Below are positions 37,801 to 49,209 of a DNA stretch of 64,000 bases, in pieces. The DNA is from Nyssa sinensis (lineage: Eukaryota; Streptophyta; Magnoliopsida; Cornales; Nyssaceae), in contig CM018036.1 of assembly GCA_008638375.1 (NCBI GenBank), positions 3,074,001 to 3,138,000 of the forward strand. The letters run 5' to 3'. Below the pieces are notes generated by a model, which did no database searches, had not been told where the DNA came from, and worked only from the letters and a program-made list of their open reading frames with translations. The position numbers and the translations under genes were made by a program. The number at the start of each line of letters is the position of its first letter. Positions within the stretch are counted from its first letter, which is position 1.

Positions 37801-40800
37801 CAATTTCATTCTCTGAAAACCAAAAATAATTGGCAATTATTGCACCTCTATCCGAAGCACGTCTAAAGAAGTTGGGTTATTGAACTTTAAAAGGCTGTCA
37901 CCACAGTGATCACACCAAACATCTTGCCAAAATTTAACTCTCCTCCCATTGCCCACTGTAAAACCAATAAATTGTGAGAATTCTTTCCACCCTTCCCCAA
38001 CCCAACCCAACTCCATACGAACAAGCCACTTCTGCTGATGTCCGCCCCCTAGGATTCCCCCCATATTTTCCCTCTGTAACTTTCTGCCAAAAGCTATCAA
38101 CCTCGACCACAAATCTCCATAGCTGTGATTATTTAATTAATGTTGTTAGATGAGATGTGGTGTATTGTGCCAGAGATACTAATAGATACATGGAGAAATG
38201 ATTGATTTATTTGTTTAGAGAAAAGCTTAGAAGTTAGGACCTTGTCAAGGTGGGCAAAAAGGTATAATTAGACTAAAGTGACCATATTGTATTTTGGTAA
38301 AATGCTTGGTTTACAAATAAAAAAAATGCTTAGTTTACCAGATTCTAAAAACAAAGTCAGCTATATTGTGGATGTAGTATATGCAACCTTATACTATTTT
38401 GGTTTGAAGCACGTAAGGCATCAAACCTGCAAACTTCTGTAAAATGGATGAAGACACAAGGTAACAAGTTGTCAAGGGTCAATGAGTCTCATCATCGATC
38501 TTTGGATATGTTTTTTTTGATAAGTGAGAGTGTTGTAATGAAAGCGCCCAAAAAAGGGGGATGAACCCATTTACAAAAGAAAGCTCACCAAAATCAGAGC
38601 ATAATATTTCCCAAAAAGTCAACGAAAGTATCCATATATGAGTTGTATGCCTCAATAATCCAAAAATATAATAATATTTAAAAAACAATCCTTTATTCTA
38701 CAAATAGACATCATTTTCCCTTAAAAAATACGACGATTCTTTTCCCTCGAAATACACCACAACAAACAAGTGGGAACTGTCCTCCGCACCTTTCTTCTCC
38801 CCTTCTGCAATCCCTACCCATCGAAGAGTGCATCGCCCAACAACATCCAAATAAGGAGAACAATAAATCCCAACCTTCCTTCACAAAAGGGCAATGAAGG
38901 ATGAGGTGATCATTGGACTCCTCGTTTTTCAAGTGTATACTACACCTTCCCGCCAAGTGTAGCCTTCCTTTCTTAAGTTTATCCATGGTTAAGTCTCCTT
39001 CCCATGTAATAGTCCATACAAAAAATGCAGCTTTCAAAGGTGCTTTAGTACCCCAAATCGTTTTCCATGGAAAACTTCTTTCCTGCTTCCTAGCTAAATT
39101 CTTGTAATAGGATTTAACTGAGAAGTTGCTGCTGCTATCAATTTTTTTAAACAATTTGATCGCTTTCCTCCCTTCTTGGCTTGCAATGATGAAGAAGCTC
39201 CATAAGCCCCACCACTACCTCCATCTCCCGATCATGAAAGTTCATATGAATGCGGAGACCACACAACATCATTACTCAAGAAAGACAAATACTCCGTAAC
39301 CCTTGCATCCTTATTTGAAGCCAAATAAAAAAGGTGAGGAAAAATCTCCTTTATGGCCACGTCTCCACATAACACATCATTCCAAAAATGCACCCTAGCT
39401 CGCTTTTTAATCAGGAGCCCACCCTTTGGGAAAAATTCCTCCTTGCCCCTCCAAATGGATTTCCAAAGACTACCCCATAAGAACCCACCTCTTCCAAAGC
39501 CACTCATTGAGCTCACACCCAAATTTAGCTGCAACAATCCTTTGCCACAATGCATCTTTCTCCGCAGAGAACCTTCACAACCATTTTCCCAGAAGAGCTT
39601 TGTTAAATACTCGCAACTCAACACCCAAAAACTTGGATATGTGCCATTGTGCACTCAGCTGTGCTTAATTTCTTTTATTCCTCTTTGAGAATTGGATCCT
39701 TATAAGAATAGGGGCTTTTGGCATTATGTGTATTCTCTTCAGAGGTAATTGATATTTGTTATGCTTCAGTTTTCTCATTCTAGTAGCTAGTAAAGGTTTA
39801 CTGGTAACTATGAAATATATTAGCACCTGTCAGAAAAGGAAGAAAAAAATAATAAAAAAAAGAAATGCATTAGTGACTGCGTTGAAGGTTCACTTGCTCT
39901 GATTATTTTCGTATATGTAAGAAATTCTGACATAACACTTTATGCTGGCAGAAACTCATGCTTTTGAAACTTTTTTTTCTAATTTTTTGTTTTGATTGTG
40001 TGTGTGTGGAATATACATGCTATTGTATCCTGTTTTTAAATGTGCCCATTGTCTTCAAATTATATGATGAATTTCCGGGATTTATATTGAATGTTAATTT
40101 TCCCCTTGTCAGAGAATACCGCTTGATTTTCTAAATGGTGATAAGTTTCGGGAAGCAGCTGATAATTATATTAGGCCTCTCCTAATAAAGGTATTTGCAG
40201 TTTTTTGTTTGTTGCTTTGACTGGTTAGCTTAGTTTAAGAAGCAGGAACTTACGCTTCTTTATATGATGCTTTTAGGGAGTTCCTTCATTATTCTCCGAT
40301 CTTTCTCCTCTCTATGATCAGCCTGGCAAGGTTAGTGTAGTCACTTGTAGAGATGATCTAATAACCCTGTGAAACACATCTTTTGATGTTTTAGAATTTT
40401 GTGGGTTTCTTGGTGGGATACTTTGTTTCATTAGTTAATATGTATCTAGCATTTGTACCTCTTAAACAGGCAGACATTCTAGAGAAATTGGTTCTTGAGT
40501 TGGAGCAGTCAATTAGGTCGACTGGTTGTTATCCTGGAAGGTAAATTATGACTTATATGCTCTCAACTCATGTGTAATAGTGTTATATTGTGTGGGTAGG
40601 TTTCCTTTGTTGCACACACTGTCAATTTACAAAAGGAAGGTTAAGAAACTTAAGATTACAACTTCCTGAGCAAGTTTAATTATACTCTTGAAATCTTGCA
40701 AAAGTTATTCTTTTCATGATCTTTTCTTCATTCTCTCTTTAAGAGACTAAGAGTTCTTTTATCCATGACATTAAATTATCTAGTTAGAGTAAGGCTTCCA

Positions 40801-43800
40801 AATATTATTTGTCAATTATATTTTTCTGGTTTGTTCCTTCTGGATCCGTCTGTTTTCCTATCATAAAATATTGTTCAAGCAGGTTTGCTGGACTATTCTT
40901 TATTTTTGTCTGCTTGGTCACTCAGAAGCTGCTACAAATTAGCTTCCATTTTTTTCCCTTTATGGAGCACGTATAATTTCAGTAATGCTGTTGTTTGACA
41001 TAGATTATTAGGGAACTGTATTTTTTTAAAATAAGCATGTTATTTAAATGTGTGTACATAATTATATATCATATGAAAGATTGCAATACTGGGAACCCAT
41101 GTATCCCATTGTGATCTTGAGTTAGATTAGCATAATTGTAGTTATTTTTCGAATCTCTTTCTATAATTGGACCACTGGATTTCTTTGTGGAAGCTTTATT
41201 TTTAGGTTTATTGTAATCAATGATGTATATGATTGCATCTCATGTGTGCAGGGCAGAGAAAGAGCCCCCTTCAACACTTATGTGGACTATGTTTTATTTG
41301 GCTCAGGTTTGCTGTCATCACTTCTATAACTAGTTGGCATCCTTTTCCCTTCATTGTTATTTTATTTTATTTTTCCTGTGATTTTACTATTTTTTTTTCC
41401 GTTTTGATGCAGCATTATGACAGACGCGGTCAATATGACATTGCTCTTGCAAAAATTGATGAGGCTATACAACACACACCGACTGTGATTGATTTATACT
41501 CAGTCAAGGTGTGTTTAGACTATCTCTTTGTGATAGCTTATATGTTTTTACAGATAGTTTTGTTTCACCTGTCAGTGCTTTTTGTTTATGATTTTCAGTG
41601 GATGTACATTATTGGTTTTGATTTTTATTGTTTGACCTTTCATCTTTTCTTGTTTTATTTTGTTTCTCTCTCTAGCTTAAGAAGGATTATTTGAATAATA
41701 TACTGATCAATAAAACTACAATTCCATTTCAGTCTCTACATCATGTAAAATTATTTGTTTCTCCATTTTTTATTTGCCTGATATAATTTTTTAACAAAGT
41801 TAATAATAATCTATTAAGTATTTGTTTTTTATATTAGGATTATATTAAAATTTGACTTAATTTAGCATTGAGACTCGGGAACTGGTCTGTTGGATGCATG
41901 CAGAAGGGCAGAAATGCTCAAATGTCATTTTTTTTTGTAGGTTCTCAATTAATGAGTTCTATTTGATTGGCTATTGAGTTATGATGCTTTAACTTTGAAG
42001 GTTTTCTTGTAGAAATTAATGGACGGCTGGACGCGAATAAACTATGTTCTGTATCTTATTTTAATCCATCTAGTTACTATCAGCATCATGACTGAATTTA
42101 AGGTTTGAATTCATTAATTGTGATTTGGGCTTTGAGTCCTTGGCTTAAAATGTTAATATTGTCAGGGGTGAACACTTAACAGAGGATTGAAGTTTGTAGT
42201 TAATTCTGTTAGCCTTTAGTGTGTAAAATCTCTGATTCAAATGTAGGCTTAATTCTAACCCCAATCGACGTTGCTATTGCTATTCTAAAAGGGGTGTACT
42301 CTGTGTTATTTGGGTTTCCAAGAGTCTTTTTTAAATGGTATTAGAGACTTGTAATCTGCTGCTGAAACTACTATTAACAAATCCAAATCTGTGTTTAACT
42401 ATTCCTGGGTTGTTAATGGTGAACAGAACTCTTAATTTTTTCATGGTTTTAAAAATGTTAAACACACAGTGTGAGTGCCTGCTAGATTTCTGTGGTATAT
42501 TAAATTAGATTTATGTGCCATTGGTTGCTGCACTGTAGAATGGCTGCAGATTTGTGGAGCTTGTTGTTTTTGTTGTTCGGCATTCAGTGGTATTACCAGT
42601 CTGTGATGCAGTTATTTCAATGGCGAGGTCAGTTGTGGTATAGGAAGGATAAGCAAGTCTAGCTTACAGCTCCTCTCTGTTTATTGTGGTGTGTGTGGAA
42701 GGAGAGAAATCGCCCGGATTTTTGATGGGATTGAAAGGTCTCCGCTCGAGTGGAAAACTTGGTTTTTGCATACACTATATTTTTGGATTGCTCCAAATTC
42801 TTCTCTTTTGGTTGACTCTTTGATTGAATTTTTGAGTGATACGATCATACGAGGCATAGGTGATGTTTCCTTTACGTACATCCTTCATGTACACGGGTGC
42901 CATTACTCTTTGATTGAATTTTTGAGTGATACGATCATACGAGGTGTAGGTGATGTTTCCTTTATGTACATCCTTCATGTACACGGGTGCACTCCTTGTT
43001 GAGTGTCTTCTAATAAAATTTTACTTATCAAAAAAAAAAAGGAAGGCCATTACTCAGTTTTGTGTGAGGTGCTGGGAGGGTTAGATTTGAATCTGCATTA
43101 CTACGCATGACAATCTGAGCATTTTACCATTACACCAAGCAATGACCCCTAAGAAATTGATATTCAATTTTTACAGATCTATCTATACTACAAAGTAGCT
43201 AATTTATTGCAGCCCTTGTATTTAGGTGTTCTGGATCTTTTCTTTCAAAAATATTAACATCACGTGCTATTGATCACAGGGCCGGATATTAAAGCATGCT
43301 GGTGACTTGGCAGCTGCTGCAGCATTGGCAGATGAAGCTAGGTGCATGGATCTTGCAGATCGCTACATAAATAGTGAATGTGTTAAACGTATGCTGCAGG
43401 CTGATCAGGTTTCAGAGCTGCCTTGCTTTGCCCTTCTACAAGTTGTAGATGATTTTTTTGTATTTGATCATTTATCTCATAATCTGCTGTTTTTCCATTC
43501 TGTAACTTTCTCTATTGATTATGCTTTTGTATGAGTATTGTTCTTTTTCTTGAAGGTTGCCCTGGCAGAAAAGACTGCTGTGTTGTTCACAAAAGATGGA
43601 GATCAGCACAATAACCTTCATGATATGCAGTGCATGTGGTGCGTCTCTGTTTGAGGTGTAATACTAATTATTGTTTTTGGTCGCACCTACTAAATGTGTT
43701 AAAATATCAATCTTTGGAAGGTATGAACTTGCTTCTGGAGAAAGTTACTTCCGTCAAGGTGACCTTGGACGCGCTTTGAAAAAATTCTTAGCTGTGGAGA

Positions 43801-46800
43801 AGCACTATGCAGACATTACAGAAGACCAATTTGACTTCCATTCTTATTGCTTAAGGAAAATGACTCTACGAGCCTATGTGGATATGCTGAAATTTCAAGA
43901 TCGGCTGCATTCGCATTCTTATTTTCGTAAGGCAGCGGCTGGAGCTATCAGGTGAAGCTTTTCTTTATGTTGCACTTAGTGATTCTAGATGATTTGATGA
44001 CAAGGTGATTGCTGTCCATTTTTGCTACTGTTTCTGCATGTGAATGTGCCTAAATATGTACTGTTAATGAAATTGTAGATGATTGACAATAAGTTTTTTT
44101 TTTTTTTTTGATAAGTAAGAAGAATATATTAGAAACCCACAAAAAGGGCATAAGGGCAAAAACTCCAAAGCATTACATCGTCCTTAAAGACGCCAAAAAT
44201 TCAGCAAAAGAAAGAACATTAACATTAACAGGAGAAGCCTCTTTGGCCCAATAAAATAATAAACGCAAAAAGGACTCTTTCAGATAAGGAGTAGGAAGCT
44301 CCCGATCCTCAAAGACCCGATTGTTTCTTTCTTTCCAAAGGCACCAAAAGAGGCAAATGGGAGCCAGCCTCCAAATGCTCTTAATTTCTTTAGGAAGGAG
44401 GCATCCCTCCTACGCCAACAAGAGATCTTTAACGGAGCCTGACATGAGTCATGAGAAGCCAAACACAGCGAAAATGATGTTCCAACAACTCCAAGAGACT
44501 TGACAATGAATAAGAATGTGCTCCATGCTTTCCTCATTATTCCTACAAAAATAACATCTGTTAGCCAAGTGGAAACCTCTTTTCTTCATATTTTCTGCAG
44601 TTAAGATAGCCTTCCAAGAAGCTTCCCAAACAAAAAATGAGGCTTTGGGGGGGAGCTTTTGAATGCCAGATGAGCTTCCAGGGAAAGGGAGGACCACCAT
44701 AATCAAACAAACTCTTATAAAAAGAGCTTACCGAGAAGGAAGACTTATCCGGCAACCAAATCCTCTTGTCTTCTCTACCATCCACTACCCGAAAGTTGTT
44801 GATGAGACATAAAAAAGAGACAACCTCCTCGAGCTCCCAGTCAAAGAAGTTCCTTCTAAAAGGAGGAGTCCAAACAAGAGTATTCCCTATGTTCATCACG
44901 TACTCACTAACCCAAGCCGACTTGTTGGTAGCCAAATTGTACAGCCTTGGGAATAACATCTTCAGCGGCATAGCCCCATACCAAGCGTCGTCCCAAAAAT
45001 GCACTCGGTCACCCTTTCCGATAACAAACCTACATCTTTCTTGAAAAACTCTCCGCTCTCTTCGGATGTAACCCCATAGACCGCAGCCCAAAGGACCTTC
45101 CACGCTGCCCGAACACCATCTCCCAGAATCACACCCATACTTGGAAACAATGACCTCCTTCCAAAGATCTGTGGCTGCTTTCTCCAAATTTCCATAACCA
45201 TTTCCCTAAGAGAGCTGTATTGAAGATTCTTAAGTCCTTCACTCCTAGCCCCCTAGAGACAAAGGCTTCTTGATTTTATCCCTCGCCACTAGGTGGATCT
45301 TCCTGCAGTCTCCCTCGTGGTCTCCAAAGAAAGTCCCTTTGAATCTTCTCCAAACGTCTGCTTACTGTCTTCGGGATCGGGAAAAGGGACATGAAGTAAG
45401 TGGGGAGATTGGCCAAAGTGCTTTTGACAAGGGTGAGCCTGCCTCCTTTAGATAGGAGTTGGCCTTTCCATCCTGACAGCTTGCGATGAAACCTCTCAAT
45501 CACAGGGTCCCAAATCCTAATAGATCGAGCATGAGCGCCCAACGGAAGGTCTAAGTAAGTCGAGGGGAAACGACCCACTTTGCATCCTAGAGCGCTTGCT
45601 AAAGACTCCAACTCCTGGATTGCCCCAACTGGAGTGATACTGCTTTTAGCTAGATTGATCCTCAAACTTGACACAGCTTCAAAGCACACAAGGATGCATC
45701 TGATAAAGCGAAGTTGGCGCACTGAGGGATCGCAAAAAATGAGAGTATCATCGGCGAATAAAAGATGGGAAATGGCTGGGCAACCACCCCTTCCTGCACC
45801 CCCCTGGAAGCCTTTGATTAGGCCAACCTCCTCTGCCCGGCCCATGAAACGACTCAAAGCCTCCATAGCAATCACAAAGAGAAAAGGGGATAGGGGATCC
45901 CCTTGTCTCAAACCTCTAGACGAGCGGAAGAAGCCTGCAGGGGATCTGTTGACAAGGACCGAGAAAGAGACTGTAGGAAATGCATGACTGAATCCACTTC
46001 CTCCACTTACCCCCAAACCCCATCTTTACCAGCATACCCATCAAGAAGCTCCAGTTAACATTATCAAAAGCCTTCTCAATATCCAACTTGCAGACCAGCC
46101 CTTTCCTTTTCTGCTTTATTCTGGAGTCAATACATTCATTGGCAATAAGAGCTGCGTCCAGAATCTGTCTACCCTCTACAAAAGCATTTTGACATGGAGA
46201 AATGATGCTTCCCATAATCTTCTTCATTCTTAAGGAAAGAACTTTAGCGATCAGCTTATAAACACTGCTTACCAGGCTTATGGGGCGAAAGTCTTTAATG
46301 TTAGTAGCTCCCTCCTTTTTAGGGATGATGGCAATGAAGGAAGCATTAAGGCTTCGCTCAAAGCACCCCTCCGAATGAAAGCTCTCAAACACCTCCATCA
46401 CGTCCTTTTTTAGAACAGTCCAACATTTCTTAAAGAAAGCCATAGTGAACCCATCTGGACCTGGGGCTTTATCCCCGTTGCATTCCTCTAAGGCTCTCTC
46501 TACTTCATCCTCCAAGAAGGACGATTCCAAGCCAGAGGCTTCTTCCCCGCTTAGACTTTTCAAGAGAATATCCTCCACCCCAGGCCTCCAGCTCCGCAGT
46601 TCCGTGTAAAGTCTAGAGAAAAAATTAGCAATGCCCCTTCTAATTGGCTCCTCCTCAGAGAAGACTTGATCATCAATGACAATAGAGGATACTCTGTTCT
46701 TCCTGTGGTGAGATGAAGCCATTCTGTGAAAGAACTTCGTATTGCGGTCTCCCTCTTTAAGCCAAACAGCCTTAGATTTCTGCCTCCAAGAAATTTCCTC

Positions 46801-49169
46801 CATCTTAAGGATATGCCCAATTTGACCCTTTAGGCCTTCTCTCTCCATTCGTTGATCAGCAGAAATGGGCCTCAATTGGTCTTCCTTGTCCAGCTCCATC
46901 AGCTTATTCAGAATAGTTTGCTTCCGCACCTGGATATTGCCAATAAGTTATTGGTGCTTTTCTCATTGATAACCTGTGGTGGACGGGTGTTACTCTCATC
47001 CTCTTTTAATTTTCATGGTTCTTATTTCTGCTACTGTTTCTGCATGTATGTTCCTTAATTTGTACTGCTAACAAGATTGTAGATGATTGACAATAAGATA
47101 TTTGGTGGCTTAAGCATATTGATAACCTGTGTTATAACTCTCACATTGTCTTAATTTTCATATATCTTCAATCATCTGCGGTGTTATACTTGTGCTGTTT
47201 TCATATTCTTGATTGTTTGAATTGACGTGCAGATGCTATATAAAGCTTTATGATTCTCCTTCAAAGTCATCAACTGAAGAAGATGATGAAATGTCAAGGT
47301 TGCTTCCTTCTCAGAAAAAGAAAATGAGGCAAAAACTGAGGAAGGCAGAAGCCCGAGCTAAGAAAGTATTTAGTTTGTTTTAGTAGCTTATGGGTTTTTT
47401 TTTGGTCTGAATTCTTTGCATTTTAATCTCTTGCATTTTCTTAGGAGGCAGAAGTGAAAAATGAGGAATCCAGTGTTAGTGGTGTCTCTAAGTCTGGAAA
47501 ACGCAATGTCAAACCAGTAGATCCAGATCCACACGGGGAGAAACTGTTGCAGGTTTTGTTTTCCTCCCTGTATTTTTTGGGATCTTTCTAGGTTTCTTTG
47601 GGTCCTTGGATTTCTGACTGCTTTTGCACCTTAGTTCATCTCTTATATTCTGGGATACATAACCTGTTACTTGGGGATCTGATGTAGGTTGAAGACCCTT
47701 TGTTGGAAGCTACAAAGTATTTGAAGCTGCTTCAGAAGCACTCGCCCGATTCCCTAGAGACACACTTGATTTCTTTCGAAGTAAATATGAGAAAGCAAAA
47801 AATCTTGCTAGCTTTTCAGGTAGTTTCATTTTCATGTAGGGACTTCTCTTTTCACTCTCAGCTATCGTGCTCAACTTAAAAAAGTAGAAGTCGGCTTAGA
47901 GGTCAATTTGATACTAATAAAAAGCACAGGTCAATTAAATATGTTAACTAATAACATTTTCCTAGGAATATCTACAACCTGATATAGTTAATTATAGTTC
48001 TTGAAGGGAAGCAAGCTTTATCATGAATGATTTTTTTTTCCCACCTTCATTGAGTATATCAGTGACTGAAGTTGGTTTACATTTTTATCGACTTCTAGTC
48101 CCTACCTTGTGGCTGAAATATATATATATATATATATATTTACTTCTATACACACTTAATATAAAAGCGACGGTTTGTCTTCTTTTTTGTTGGACCATTT
48201 CATCGCATCCTTCTTTTATCACGTATTTTATAGTTTTACCGCCGACTGTGTATGCCATTCATTTATGTTGGCTTATTCAGAGAATCAGGGATGGGTCCCA
48301 CAATGTTAGGGGTTGAAATGTGAGGTGGTGAAATTTTCAAGTGTTTTATATTTCAGCTTTTCTCAAAGGAATTGAGGCAGTGACGCCAGCATGTAGCTAG
48401 CTTAGCTTTTGCTTTTATAAGATATTTGTTATGGAATTTTTTTATCATCATTAAGATGGGACCCATGCCCACCCTACAAATCAACCGTCCAAATTATTAT
48501 GTAACGGGTCACTAATCGTCGGTGGCTTCCATAATTTAAGTGTGTTTACAATGTATTGGCCTGTATTGATTGGGTTGTTTGGCTTTTGGCCTTTGAATTT
48601 GTGGATTCCATACCGGTTAAGACATAATATATTTTGTGTTTCATGTGTAGCATGGACGCTGTACTAGACTGTAATTTTTTGTTTTTGTTTTTTTGTTAAA
48701 TGTTATAGGTTTGGTTTTTGATTAAATGTGGAATTTGAAAGAGTTAGTTAAGAGTAGGAGTTTGAAAGAGAGAGGAATCAACCAAGAATAAGAATAATAT
48801 ATATTTAGGTTAAAATTTACATTACTTGAGTTGGATAATATTTGAATGGGAATGAAGGTTGGCCATCTTTTTCAACGGACAATTTTTCCCTTTATATATT
48901 AATTATTATTTAGGAAAATATCGGTTGGTTGTCTCTTTTGTTGGATCGTTTTATTCATCTTTTTTTTACTTATTTACGGATTTGTCATTCATTTTTTGAT
49001 GGACCATTTTATCTATTTTTTTTACTTATTTACGGACTGGCCATTGATTTTTTGATGGACCATTTTTTCCATCTTTTATTACTTATTTACGAATTTGTCA
49101 TTCATTCATGTAATTTTGTCATGGCATGGAGGACAGATTAAGCTCGTGCCTGGCACGGGCATCCAACTA

Positions 49170-49209
<40 letters not shown>

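Noticed and set aside
43083..43137. Functional tRNA gene
   Set aside because: A- and B-box-like words are present, but the acceptor stem and cloverleaf do not form and the B box is off consensus.
45270..45987. Plus-strand frames within the LINE
   Set aside because: They oppose the reverse transcriptase frame that carries FADD and SRGLRQGDP; shadows.
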